A stretch of 31,539 nucleotides of DNA, taken from assembly GCA_028726925.1 (NCBI GenBank), contig JAQYPI010000083.1:1-31539 (forward strand). Reading direction: 5' to 3'. Source of the stretch: Caryophanales bacterium (GTDB lineage: Bacteria > Bacillota_I > Bacilli_A > RFN20 > CAG-826). Numbering within the stretch: position 1 is the first letter of the stretch; each line of letters starts with the position of its first letter. The translations under genes were made by a program, and so were the position numbers. A model generated the notes under the pieces. The model worked only from the letters and a program-made list of their open reading frames with translations, was not told the origin of the DNA and made no database searches. Positions 1 to 6,740 of this stretch are shown piece after piece.

Positions 1-660
1 TTCGTTTTGCATGATGCCGAGGAAGTTGACCATCTGGTTGCAAAGGGTCATGAGGTGACGGGCAGGGCTCGAGGTGATCTTGCCTGCGACGCCTCCAAGG
101 CCCTCAGTGATCAATTGCTTGAGCGACCAGCCGGCACAGTAACCGGTGAGCATGGAAAGGTCGTGGATGTGAATATCCGCGTTGCGGTGGGCGTCGGCGA
201 TTTCTTTGTCATAGACTTCGCTGAGCCAGTAGTTCGCGGAAACGGCGCCGGAGTTCGAAAGGATAAGGCCGCCGACGGAATAGGTGACGGTCGAATTCTC
301 CTTCACACGCCAGTCGGCGATGCGGAGGTAATTGTCGACGACGTTCTTGAAGTCGAGGCTCGTCGATTTGACCTGGCGTAGCGCCGCGTGTTTGTTGCGG
401 TATTCCATGTAGGATTTCGCAACGTCGATATAGTTCGCTTGGATGAGGGCGATTTCGACGGCGTCTTGAATGTCCTCGACGGACACCTTTTCATCCTTGA
501 TCTTGTTGTTGAAAATCGAGGTCACGCGAAGCGCGAGGATTTGGATGATGTCCGGGGTGGTATCTTTGTGCTCGGCGCGGAAAGCGCGTTCAATGGCGCT
601 TTCGATCTTGCCGAGGTCGAACGGGACAACGGTCCCGTCTCTTTTGGTGACTTGTAACAT
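1..660 (-). CDS. nrdD: Anaerobic ribonucleoside-triphosphate reductase, N-terminal part (runs off window)
   Basis: Class III ribonucleotide reductase reduces ribonucleoside triphosphates to deoxy forms under anoxia with a glycyl radical installed by NrdG. The 220 visible residues start with an ATP-cone type domain (MLQVTKRDGT..., about residues 1-90) used for allosteric control. The beginning of the catalytic domain follows, including VTYSVGGLILSNSGAVSANYW and a HIHDL segment, both typical of NrdD. The ATG at 660 is preceded by a good GGAGGAAG ribosome site. The glycyl radical site and zinc cysteines would lie beyond the left edge, as would any nrdG. A promoter and a roughly 85-nt leader with hairpins lie upstream. 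Identification rests on motif recognition and is firm; the partial state is due only to the window border. Confidence 0.93.
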   Translation of the reverse strand, partial: MLQVTKRDGTVVPFDLGKIESAIERAFRAEHKDTTPDIIQILALRVTSIFNNKIKDEKVSVEDIQDAVEIALIQANYIDVAKSYMEYRNKHAALRQVKSTSLDFKNVVDNYLRIADWRVKENSTVTYSVGGLILSNSGAVSANYWLSEVYDKEIADAHRNADIHIHDLSMLTGYCAGWSLKQLITEGLGGVAGKITSSPARHLMTLCNQMVNFLGIMQNE

Positions 661-746
661 AAGGGCTTCCTCCAATGGCTGATGAAACGGCGAATAAAAA
701 CCTAGCTTTTCGCTATGTGTCGCTTACCCCCTTTCAGGGGCGTTGC
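661..746 (-). promoter_or_regulatory. Structured nrdD 5' leader
   Basis: The predicted leader contains a short GC-rich hairpin (CCCCT/AGGGG with loop TTC on the plus strand, 728-740, flanked by CGC/GCG). A second 4-bp stem (703-706 with 712-715, loop of 5) is followed in the transcript by GG and five Ts. Then comes the GGAGG ribosome site at about 670. It could be a regulatory leader, but it matches no riboswitch class that I recognise. The rest of the interval up to 1019 holds only the promoter and the terminator of the next gene. Confidence 0.3.
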
Positions 747-752
747 GGGAAT

Positions 753-780
753 ATGATAAGAAGAATGAAAAGAATTTCAA
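753..780 (-). promoter_or_regulatory. Predicted nrdD promoter
   Basis: On the minus strand TTGAAA (775-780) and TATCAT (753-758) are separated by 16 nt. Transcription would start near 746 and give an untranslated leader of about 85 nt before the nrdD ATG at 660. No clear NrdR-box pair was recognised. Confidence 0.5.
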
Positions 781-933
781 GGATGATGTTCTTTGGAAAA
801 GTTTTCACGAAAATTCGCCCTTGAAAAAGTTTCGCACCATGTATTGCCCATAACTACGGGGGATTTTGGGGAACTTCCGGGAAAAGAGTCTTTGAAAAAC
901 GCAAGCAAGGCGAAAATATGTTTAGGCGGTGTC

Positions 934-971
934 AAAAAAAATCGAAAAAACCGCGGTAATTCAGGGTTTTT
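934..971 (-). terminator. Rho-independent terminator of the CvpA-like gene
   Basis: On the minus strand AAAAACC (965-971 on plus) pairs with GGTTTTT (946-952) across a 12-nt loop. It is followed by TTTTTTCGA and a run of T (934-940 region). The stem is A/T-rich, so strength is moderate. Confidence 0.5.
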
Positions 972-1019
972 CTGATTTTTGGTTGACGAGAATGGTTTTT
1001 AAAAACGCATGAATGGGGC

Positions 1020-1826
1020 TCACGCATTGGCGAGGGCATCCACGATATTCTGCAGGAGCGCTTGATATCCGAAATCGGTGCTGCAAATCCATTTTGCCAA
1101 CGAAGAGACGTTCGGATCTCCCATACCAACGAGGGCAGAGAGGGTGTCTTTGAGCGAGGAATCAAACAAAAGACTCGCGTTTATCGCAAGCCCGAAAAGC
1201 CACCAGGTGGCAAGACCGATCACGACCCCCGCCGCCAAGCCCAAGAGGCGATTCAAGAGTTTCATCGGCTTCTTCAGGATGACGTTGCGAATCATTGTGA
1301 CGACAAAGGCCGATACCATGGCCACGGTGATCACGATCCCCGCGATTCCAACGAAGGACATGCCTAGGATCAAAACCTTGGTCAAAGCGACGGCGATAGG
1401 CTCTGCGATCATGATTTTATCGCCTTCAATGCTCGCGACAGCATCGACCAACAAGGTATCGATCGAAGCTCGGAAAGAGGCGGGGATATTGATGTTTTCG
1501 TAAAGCAACGCGCGGAAATCCGTGTTTTCGAAAAGGTTTCTCGGCACGGAATCGCTGCCATGAATCGTGTAAGATAAGAAACCTTCCCCGACCTTAATCG
1601 AGATTTGTTGTTGAAAATAAGACGACAGCGAAGCGTGAATCGATTCGCCAAACGGGGAAGCTGCGATGGCTTCGGTAACGGGGCGGCAGAGAATGAAAGC
1701 GAGGCCTATGCCTAGGCCGAAAGCCGCGATTTTGGCGAGCAATTTGAAACCGCCTTCCAAAAACCCGATTCCCATCGGGATAAGAAGAGCAAGAACGAGG
1801 ATGGCATCCATCATGTAGGCATTCAT
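1020..1826 (-). CDS. CvpA-like integral membrane protein
   Basis: A 268-residue membrane protein. The N-terminus has a hydrophobic helix followed by GFLEGGFKLLAKIAAFGLGIGLAF, the pattern of the CvpA/colicin V production family (short helix, G-x-x-x-G-F/K, second helix). A C-terminal pair of helices surrounds LNRLLGLAAGVVIGL, also typical of CvpA. A soluble loop of about 80 residues separates the halves. The cellular role of this family is poorly defined (envelope stress, purine-linked phenotypes or biofilm in other bacteria). The ATG at 1826 lies exactly where a promoter would start transcription, so the mRNA may be leaderless. It is divergent from mscL. Family assignment is by pattern only; other polytopic proteins are possible. 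Confidence 0.65.
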   Translation of the reverse strand: MNAYMMDAILVLALLIPMGIGFLEGGFKLLAKIAAFGLGIGLAFILCRPVTEAIAASPFGESIHASLSSYFQQQISIKVGEGFLSYTIHGSDSVPRNLFENTDFRALLYENINIPASFRASIDTLLVDAVASIEGDKIMIAEPIAVALTKVLILGMSFVGIAGIVITVAMVSAFVVTMIRNVILKKPMKLLNRLLGLAAGVVIGLATWWLFGLAINASLLFDSSLKDTLSALVGMGDPNVSSLAKWICSTDFGYQALLQNIVDALANA

Positions 1827-1832
1827 ACATTT

Positions 1833-1862
1833 ATCCTACTAAAGTAAAGAAAATAGGGTCAA
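1833..1862 (-). promoter_or_regulatory. Leaderless-type promoter of the CvpA-like gene
   Basis: On the minus strand TTGACC (1857-1862) and TAGGAT (1833-1838) are 18 nt apart. Only 6 nt separate the -10 from the ATG, so the predicted transcription start is the A of the start codon. The AGGA inside the -10 is too short to be a convincing ribosome site. Confidence 0.55.
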
Positions 1863-1877
1863 CGTCAAAATCCGGAA

Positions 1878-1906
1878 TTGCTTTCTGCCATCCCGTGAAT
1901 TAGCAT
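1878..1906 (+). promoter_or_regulatory. Predicted mscL promoter
   Basis: TTGCTT (1878-1883) and TAGCAT (1901-1906) with 17-nt spacing. Transcription would start near 1913, leaving about 20 nt with an AAGGAG ribosome site before the ATG at 1934. Confidence 0.5.
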
Positions 1907-1933
1907 TCCTTCACCATTAGCAAGGAGTGAAAA

Positions 1934-2731
1934 ATGGCTAAAAAGAATAAAAAACTAAAAGCCTTATGGGCGGACTTTAAAAAGTTCATCACCCGTGGCA
2001 ACGTCCTCGATATGGCGGTTGGCGTCATCATCGGCGGCGCCTTCAACGCGATCGTTAACTCGGTCGTCAAAATCTTGATGTCCGTCGTGACCTGGGCGGT
2101 CCCTGGTGGCATCAACGGCCTCATCACGGTTCTCCCCGCCGTGAACGATACCCAGAGGGGCGTCGTCGGACAGATGTTCTCGTCTGCCGATCTGAACGAT
2201 AAGGTCATCGAATATGCCACCAAGAACGGCGTAGAAAACCTCACGGTCTCCAGCACCGAGTTCGTTGGCTGGAAGAATTCCCTTCTCAGTCTCTATACCC
2301 TCCACGGAGACAAGTATTCCTACAACCTCTCCGCCGTCATCGATTGGGGTGCCTTCATCAACGCGGTTATCTCCTTCTTGATCATCGCTGCGACCCTCTT
2401 CGTCATCGTCAAAGTCGCCGCGGCCGTCCGGAAGAAGAACGAAGAATTCAAAGCCGCTGCTCTTGAGCGCTATTATCAGGCTCATCCCGAAGAGCGTCCC
2501 GCCCCGGTGGATCCCGAGAAACCGAAGCCGACCGAAGCCGAGCTTCTGACCGCGATCCTTCTCGAGCTCCAAAAGCAAAATGCCCCCGTTGAGGAACCGA
2601 AACCGGCAGAAGAACCTGTCAAAGAGGAAAAGAAGGAAGAAAAGCCGGCCGAGGAAAAACCCGCCGAGGAAAAACCGGTCGAAGAAAAGCCGGCTGAAGA
2701 AAAACCCGCGGAAACCCCCGAAGAGAAATAA
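1934..2731 (+). CDS. mscL: Large-conductance mechanosensitive channel MscL, enlarged form
   Basis: MscL opens under membrane tension and releases osmolytes during hypo-osmotic shock. The N-terminal amphipathic helix and TM1 are clear: RGNVLDMAVGVIIGGAF at residues 21-37 is the family signature. TM2 lies at about 139-165 and ends in basic RKKNEE. A short C-terminal helix (TEAELLTAILLELQKQ, 200-215) corresponds to the cytoplasmic bundle. The usual protein is about 130-150 residues; this one has 265. The extra length comes from an outside loop of about 80 residues (55-135) between the TMs and a 49-residue acidic tail (217-265) with five EEKP(A/V) repeats. A good ribosome site (AAGGAGTG) precedes the ATG, and a strong terminator follows. 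It is a monocistronic unit. Confidence 0.9.
   Translation: MAKKNKKLKALWADFKKFITRGNVLDMAVGVIIGGAFNAIVNSVVKILMSVVTWAVPGGINGLITVLPAVNDTQRGVVGQMFSSADLNDKVIEYATKNGVENLTVSSTEFVGWKNSLLSLYTLHGDKYSYNLSAVIDWGAFINAVISFLIIAATLFVIVKVAAAVRKKNEEFKAAALERYYQAHPEERPAPVDPEKPKPTEAELLTAILLELQKQNAPVEEPKPAEEPVKEEKKEEKPAEEKPAEEKPVEEKPAEEKPAETPEEK
2636..2710 (+). repeat. 15-bp tandem repeat coding EEKP(A/V)
   Basis: Five consecutive 15-bp units in the 3' end of mscL encode EEKPA, EEKPA, EEKPV, EEKPA, EEKPA (residues 235-259). The units differ at synonymous positions, so the peptide pattern is better kept than the DNA. Confidence 0.85.
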
Positions 2732-2740
2732 CATCGCCCG

Positions 2741-2768
2741 AAAAGGAACCTTAGCCGGTTCCTTTTTT
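2741..2768 (+). terminator. Rho-independent terminator of mscL
   Basis: AAAAGGAACC and GGTTCCTTTTTT form a stem around the loop TTAGCC, ending in six Ts. This is a strong canonical terminator 10 nt after the stop codon. Confidence 0.9.
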
Positions 2769-2800
2769 CTTGCTCTCCGAGCGAGTAAGATAACGAGCGT

Positions 2801-3880
2801 ATGAGAACCATCAAATTCGAGAATATTGAGAACTTCCGCGACCTCGGCGGTTATCCTTGCTCTTTCGGGGAAACGTCTTTTGGGGTCATTTATCGTTCGG
2901 CCACGCTTGCTTACGCTAGCAAAAAAGACGTGGACCATATGGCCGAAATCGGGATAAAAACCGTGATCGACCTTCGCGAGGATTCCGTCAAGGCTTCCTT
3001 GCCGAGCCCCATGCTTGGAGATCCCAGATTCACCTATATCGCCTTGCCCGTGAACGGCAATGGTCGGATTCCCGTGAACCATAAGGATCAAGTCGAGTCT
3101 TACATGGAGATGCTTTATGAGCCGAGAAGCGCGCGAAACATCTTCCAAGCGATTCTCAACGCCCCAAAGCCCCTCGTTTTCCATTGCAACGCGGGAAAAG
3201 ACCGGACGGGTGCATTCTCCATGATTCTTTTGATGTTGGCGGGAGTCCCCTTTGAGGACATCAACGCCGATTACATGATGAGCTACCCCTTACTTCCGAA
3301 GATGACGGCGAACACGAGGGCCTTTCACAAAGAAGTGCCGGAATTGCTTCTCGTTCCCAACACCGATTTCCTGCCGTGCGTTCGCGACGCCTTCTATGAC
3401 CGTTATGGATCCTTGTCCGCCTACTTCGAGGCCATCGGCATGAGCGACGATGAGTTCGTCGCCCTTTCCAACCTTCTCGGGAGACAAGAGAAATCCTGCG
3501 GGGTGGTTTGCGTTCGCGATGGCAGGGTTTTGGTCGAGCACATGAACCATGGCCATTATTCCCTTCCGAAAGGCCACGTTGAGCCCGAGGATGCCGATGA
3601 ACACGCCACCGCGGCCCGCGAGCTAAAAGAAGAAACGGGCCTTGAGGTCGCTTCCTTCATTCCTGGCTTCCGTACTTCGGTCCATTATTCCCCTGCGGAA
3701 GGCTGCATCAAAGAAGTCGTCTTTTTCCTCGCGGAGGTCAAAGAAGGCAAACCGATCATTCAAAAAACAGAGGTCCAGGACATCTACTGGTTGCGGCCCG
3801 AAGATGCCCTTATCACGCTCAGCCACGATTCGGATCGCGACGTCATCAAGAAAGCTTTTTCGTTTCTCGGCACCCGATAA
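2801..3880 (+). CDS. Tyrosine-phosphatase / Nudix hydrolase fusion protein
   Basis: Two enzyme domains in 359 residues. Residues 1-225 are a Y_phosphatase3-type protein phosphatase: NFRDLGGY (11-18), a DLR element (57-59) and the P-loop HCNAGKDRTG (128-137) with catalytic Cys129 and Arg135. Residues 231-359 are a Nudix domain of the Ap4A-hydrolase style, with LPKGHVEPED and RELKEETGLE forming the Nudix box (258-282). The box has one extra residue and D/E variation at its first Glu; the REXXEE core is intact. Substrates cannot be told: the phosphatase may act on proteins or phosphoinositides, the Nudix part on dinucleoside polyphosphates. There is no ribosome site; TAAGAT or GATAAC lies 6-9 nt before the ATG. 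The 3' end overlaps the convergent hydrolase gene by 35 nt. Confidence 0.85.
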   Translation: MRTIKFENIENFRDLGGYPCSFGETSFGVIYRSATLAYASKKDVDHMAEIGIKTVIDLREDSVKASLPSPMLGDPRFTYIALPVNGNGRIPVNHKDQVESYMEMLYEPRSARNIFQAILNAPKPLVFHCNAGKDRTGAFSMILLMLAGVPFEDINADYMMSYPLLPKMTANTRAFHKEVPELLLVPNTDFLPCVRDAFYDRYGSLSAYFEAIGMSDDEFVALSNLLGRQEKSCGVVCVRDGRVLVEHMNHGHYSLPKGHVEPEDADEHATAARELKEETGLEVASFIPGFRTSVHYSPAEGCIKEVVFFLAEVKEGKPIIQKTEVQDIYWLRPEDALITLSHDSDRDVIKKAFSFLGTR

Positions 3881-4817
3881 CAAGATTCATCAAGAAGTCT
3901 TCGAAGGCCTTGGGATTGTCAAAAGGGACCACATGTCCCGCCTCTTTTGCGATTGTCATGGTCTTAGAAGGAGCCTCAATGCGGTCGTAAACGCTTTTTT
4001 GGTAACTAGGCGGAACGACGATGTCCCATTCGCCTGCGAGGATGTGGACCGGCATGGGGAGACGGAGATAGGGGTCGAAGGAATCGGGGAGGGAATGGAA
4101 AAGGACGTTTCTGCCCACGGCATTGTCCCGTCCCTGATTTCGCTTGGCCTTTTTGCTGAACTCATGGGAGTTCTGATAGGGCAGGATTTCTCGCTCATAG
4201 AAGGAAGGGATGTCTTTTTTCTCCAAAAGGTCATAATAGGCCGCTAGGTAACGATTTGTTTCCGCCTTTGAAGAGGGGAAAGAGGGAGAAGTGAGTTTCT
4301 TTTTCCAAAACTCAAAATCCTTGGTTTTCCCTCGTTTTATCAACTCTTCCAAAAACAACATTCCTTTTTGGATTTCGAGAGGGCGCCGTTCCGCTACCTG
4401 ACCATACCCGATATAGGCATCGACCGGCAAGGAATGGGTTGAAAGCGTAATAAGGGAAAGCGCGGAGCCAAAGGACTCTCCCACGACGAACAAGGGGGCG
4501 GCTGGAAATAAGGATTTTACATAGAGGATTACGCCCCGAAGCTGATTCGCTAGGTCTTCGATTCGAAGGGGGAACGTGGTCGGAATTCGAGAATCCCCGC
4601 ACCCGCGTTCGTCATATCCCACGAGGGTGAAGCGGTTCGACAAAGGCAGGAGCTTGTTGGCGATGTGATGGCGATTGGGGGAACCTGGGCCGCCATGAAC
4701 GAACAAAAGAACGGGGTTTTGCACGCTCTTTGACCAGATATGCATGGTCGTAAAGGTTCCGCCCAAAAGAACAGAATAGATGCGATTCATCTGCCAATTC
4801 GCTTTTTGACTACCCAT
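3846..4817 (-). CDS. Alpha/beta hydrolase, proline-iminopeptidase-like
   Basis: Soluble alpha/beta hydrolase of up to 323 residues with no visible signal peptide. The oxyanion-hole motif HGGPGS (41-46) and DERGCGDS (69-76) are characteristic of the prolyl iminopeptidase branch. The nucleophile elbow is GESFGS with Ser115. The other triad members are likely Asp265 (GEWD) and His295 (GHVVPF). Residues about 140-240 form the lid. Such enzymes cleave N-terminal prolines or small esters and amides; the substrate here is unknown. The start is uncertain: the ATG at 4817 has a CATACT -10 element 7 nt upstream, while a second ATG at 4790 has no ribosome site. Its end overlaps the phosphatase-Nudix gene. 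Confidence 0.85.
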   Translation of the reverse strand: MGSQKANWQMNRIYSVLLGGTFTTMHIWSKSVQNPVLLFVHGGPGSPNRHHIANKLLPLSNRFTLVGYDERGCGDSRIPTTFPLRIEDLANQLRGVILYVKSLFPAAPLFVVGESFGSALSLITLSTHSLPVDAYIGYGQVAERRPLEIQKGMLFLEELIKRGKTKDFEFWKKKLTSPSFPSSKAETNRYLAAYYDLLEKKDIPSFYEREILPYQNSHEFSKKAKRNQGRDNAVGRNVLFHSLPDSFDPYLRLPMPVHILAGEWDIVVPPSYQKSVYDRIEAPSKTMTIAKEAGHVVPFDNPKAFEDFLMNLVIGCRETKKLS

Positions 4818-4824
4818 GGAAATA

Positions 4825-4830
4825 AGTATG
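4825..4830 (-). promoter_or_regulatory. -10 element of a leaderless-type promoter (hydrolase)
   Basis: CATACT on the minus strand lies 7 nt upstream of the ATG at 4817. The -35 region is T-rich without a clear TTGACA. No Shine-Dalgarno sequence is present. Confidence 0.35.
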
Positions 4831-4885
4831 TGACATAAAATTGAAAGAAGGAATAAAATAAAATATCAAAACAAGGAGAAACGCC

Positions 4886-5137
4886 ATGGCAGAAGCGAAG
4901 AAAGAAGGAAGAAAGATTTATCACGTTGCAAAGCGTGAAAAGGACGGCAAGTGGGCCTTGAAGATCCAAGGAAGCGACACCGTCATCAAACTGTTCGATA
5001 CGAAGAAAGAGGCGGAGGATTATTGCAAGACCTTGGGCGCCAACCAAAACGGGACCATCCTTTTCCACAACTCGAAGGGCGCGCGCAAAGGCAGCATCTC
5101 GACCACGCAGGTCCACAAGAAAGAGGCGACGAAATAA
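4886..5137 (+). CDS. DUF2188-like small protein
   Basis: An 83-residue soluble protein. The pattern KIYHVAKREKDGKWALKIQG..., then VIKLFDTKKEAEDYCKTL and an NGTILFHNSKGA segment matches the DUF2188 family: a compact beta-rich fold in which a DT-K-EA helix is followed by a strand with a basic end. The function of the family is not established. The ATG has a strong AAGGAG ribosome site. An A/T-rich promoter (TTGAAA at 4841-4846) lies between it and the divergent hydrolase. A weak hairpin follows the stop codon, so it is probably its own transcript. Confidence 0.75.
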   Translation: MAEAKKEGRKIYHVAKREKDGKWALKIQGSDTVIKLFDTKKEAEDYCKTLGANQNGTILFHNSKGARKGSISTTQVHKKEATK

Positions 5138-5142
5138 CGGGT

Positions 5143-5180
5143 AGGTCCCAACTGAAACGGGGACTTCCATCCCTTCTTTT
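5143..5180 (+). terminator. Possible weak terminator after the DUF2188-like gene
   Basis: A 7-bp stem (5143-5149 with 5160-5166, one G-U pair, 10-nt loop) is followed by a pyrimidine-rich stretch (CCATCCCTTCTTTT) rather than a clean T run. Confidence 0.3.
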
Positions 5181-5191
5181 CGAATCCATAT

Positions 5192-5755
5192 ATGAAAGAC
5201 AAAAATAGCCTTTTCCGGGAAATCATTCGTTTCGCGGTCATCGGCGTCTACGGCACGCTCATCGATTTTCTCGTTGAACTCGTCTTCACGAGCTTCCTTC
5301 ACGATTGGGTAAGCGCCAACGAAGCGAACCACATCGCCGCCTTCTTCATCGCTTTCCTGCTTTCTTTCATTGGCATGTTGGTTGCAACGCCAGCCACTTG
5401 GGCCCTTACCGGCGTTTGGGGATTCCAAAACGTCGAGGAAAAAGCCAAAAAGAAAGCCAATTCCGTGAAAGGAAGCCTGATCTATACCGGTTGGCAAACC
5501 GCTGGGCTCGTCGGAGGGGCCGCCATCCAATTCATCGGATACATGCTGTGCCTCGAATGGAGCGGATGGGGCATCAACATCCTCTCGGTCGATTTCTCGA
5601 CCCTCTTCAAGCAAGAGATCGGGACGTTCTTCGCGTTCACGACGGTCTTTGTCCTAAAAACCGCCTTCACGATGGTTTGGAATTTCGTGACCCGAAAACT
5701 GTTCATTTACAAGTCCGCGACGAAAAAAGAAGCGCCCGATCAAGCGGGACGCTAA
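5192..5755 (+). CDS. GtrA-like polytopic membrane protein
   Basis: A 187-residue membrane protein with four likely transmembrane helices: about residues 9-35, 45-72, 100-125 and 140-167. The N-terminal FREIIRFAVIGVYGTLIDFLVE and the C-terminal WNFVTRKLFIYK match the GtrA family, where a G-x-x-x-T-x-x-D-F motif in helix 1 and a W-N-F-x-x-x-R/K-x-(W/F)-x-(F/Y) motif near the C-terminus are typical. GtrA proteins are thought to move lipid-linked sugars for surface glycans. No glycosyltransferase gene lies nearby, so the partner is unknown. There is no ribosome site before the ATG. The last 4 nt overlap the convergent kinase gene. Confidence 0.75.
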   Translation: MKDKNSLFREIIRFAVIGVYGTLIDFLVELVFTSFLHDWVSANEANHIAAFFIAFLLSFIGMLVATPATWALTGVWGFQNVEEKAKKKANSVKGSLIYTGWQTAGLVGGAAIQFIGYMLCLEWSGWGINILSVDFSTLFKQEIGTFFAFTTVFVLKTAFTMVWNFVTRKLFIYKSATKKEAPDQAGR

Positions 5756-6240
5756 TCAACGTAGATTTCCTTCACCTCGTCGAAGTGGGTTTTCGTTCGG
5801 GCGGAAGGATCGAAATAATGGTTTCCCATGTTGACGATGACGTCTTCGGGAACCCATTTTTCTTTCGGCCTCATCTTGTTCCGTTCTAGGCAAATGCGGT
5901 AATCCGAGAGTTTCAGGAGGACGAGCATCGCGGTCTCATATTCTCGCAGGTGCCTGCGGAAAAAGAGGCGACGCTCATCGTATAGCATGGTGGTATCGAG
6001 AATCAGCGTGAGGTTCTCGTGCTCTTTGGCCAAGGCGTGGCCGCGACGGATCATCTCGTTGTAGATGACCATCATATTGTGGTTTTCCGGGAATTTGTCG
6101 TATCCGCCGCAAAGTTCCTTTCGGACTTCATCCGCCGAGAGGATGAAAACCGTTTCTTCCGGATGTTCCCCGATGTAGGCTTTTGACCAAGTTGATTTCC
6201 CGATGGCCGCGGGCCCGCAAACGAGGACGAGTTTCTTCAT
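5752..6240 (-). CDS. Solo P-loop polynucleotide-kinase-like ATPase
   Basis: A 162-residue protein beginning MKKLVLVCGPAAIGKST: a Walker A loop at its very N-terminus, typical of the AAA_33/T4 Pnk kinase family. SADEVRKEL gives the second acidic motif (D-E-x-R). ILDTTMLYDERRLFFR matches the DxTN-like segment and lid region of the family, where basic residues hold the phosphate donor. A similar protein is encoded at 12715-13212. The substrate (RNA 5' end, nucleoside or small molecule) cannot be told. An in-frame ATG at 6270 has AGGAGG only 2 nt upstream, too close for normal use. TATTAT ends 6 nt before the ATG at 6240, favouring a leaderless start there. Confidence 0.8.
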   Translation of the reverse strand: MKKLVLVCGPAAIGKSTWSKAYIGEHPEETVFILSADEVRKELCGGYDKFPENHNMMVIYNEMIRRGHALAKEHENLTLILDTTMLYDERRLFFRRHLREYETAMLVLLKLSDYRICLERNKMRPKEKWVPEDVIVNMGNHYFDPSARTKTHFDEVKEIYVD

Positions 6241-6246
6241 GCCCGT

Positions 6247-6252
6247 ATAATA
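6247..6252 (-). promoter_or_regulatory. -10 element of a leaderless-type promoter (P-loop kinase)
   Basis: TATTAT on the minus strand (5 of 6 consensus bases) ends 6 nt before the ATG at 6240, placing +1 at the start codon. No clear -35 is visible at 16-18 nt. Confidence 0.4.
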
Positions 6253-6294
6253 AGACACATTGGTTCGCATTTCCTCCTTTTTCTTAGAAAAAAC

Positions 6295-6322
6295 TTGAGC
6301 AAAAGGGAAAAGAACCTAAAAT
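6295..6322 (+). promoter_or_regulatory. Leaderless-type promoter of the DtxR-like regulator
   Basis: TTGAGC (6295-6300) and TAAAAT (6317-6322) are spaced by 16 nt. The -10 overlaps an upstream in-frame ATG at 6321 and ends 7 nt before the ATG at 6330, so the second ATG is the likely start. Confidence 0.5.
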
Positions 6323-6329
6323 GGAGAAG

Positions 6330-6740
6330 ATGAAATCCACCCGTCCTTTCTCCAAATCCCAGGAAGATTTTCTCGAAGCTTTGTTGATGTTAGAGGAAAA
6401 AGGGGAACCCCTCGAAACCACGAAGGTCGCACATATTCTCGGCGTCAGCAAACCCGCCGTCCATCAGATGGGCCACGAATTGATTGACCGGGGGCTTATC
6501 ACGCGCATCGATTACGGGGACATGGCCTTAACGGATGCCGGGAGAGAGGTGGCCGTCCGAACCCTCAAGCGACATCGCTTGCTCAAGCGTTTCTTCTTGC
6601 TTCTCGGCGTGAGCGAAGAGACCGCCGAAAAAGATTGCTGCGAGGTGGAGCATGCTTTGTCGGACGAAACCATCGTCCAAATCGAATCCTTTGTCGCGTC
6701 TCACGCTTCTGCTGGAGAGGCGATGGAAAAGAACGGGTAA
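6330..6740 (+). CDS. DtxR/MntR-family metal-dependent transcriptional regulator
   Basis: A 136-residue regulator. The N-terminal winged helix (SKSQEDFLEALLMLEE..., ETTKVAHILGVSKPAVHQMGHELIDRGLI) binds DNA. The dimerisation/metal domain has RHRLLKRFF and CCEVEHALSDE, giving the His and Cys/Glu-His metal ligands used by DtxR and MntR. It ends after this domain, without the SH3-like domain of DtxR, as in MntR. It would repress metal uptake genes when Fe2+ or Mn2+ is plentiful, but no transporter gene is in the window. An ATG 9 nt further upstream (6321) would add MEK but overlaps the predicted -10. Its 3' end overlaps the convergent orphan gene by 40 nt. Confidence 0.88.
   Translation: MKSTRPFSKSQEDFLEALLMLEEKGEPLETTKVAHILGVSKPAVHQMGHELIDRGLITRIDYGDMALTDAGREVAVRTLKRHRLLKRFFLLLGVSEETAEKDCCEVEHALSDETIVQIESFVASHASAGEAMEKNG

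Noticed and set aside
661..746. preQ1, fluoride, THF or cobalamin riboswitch in the nrdD leader
   Set aside because: None of the conserved cores that I know for these classes is present.
793..975. Small open frame between nrdD and the CvpA-like gene on the plus strand
   Set aside because: Non-ATG start, no ribosome site, overlaps the predicted terminator, and its composition is that of A-rich non-coding DNA.
2636..2710. Tandem repeat as a mobile or CRISPR-like element
   Set aside because: The repeat is in frame inside mscL, 15 bp long with synonymous drift, and is explained by the EEKP peptide repeat.
1964..3184. Long open frame on the minus strand opposite mscL and the phosphatase gene
   Set aside because: It is a shadow of two clear plus-strand genes; its product is low-complexity Phe/Gly/Asp-rich and matches nothing.
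5752..6270. Longer start of the first P-loop kinase at 6270
   Set aside because: AGGAGG lies only 2 nt before that ATG and the ten extra residues are not family-like; TATTAT 6 nt before the ATG at 6240 fits better. It cannot be fully excluded.
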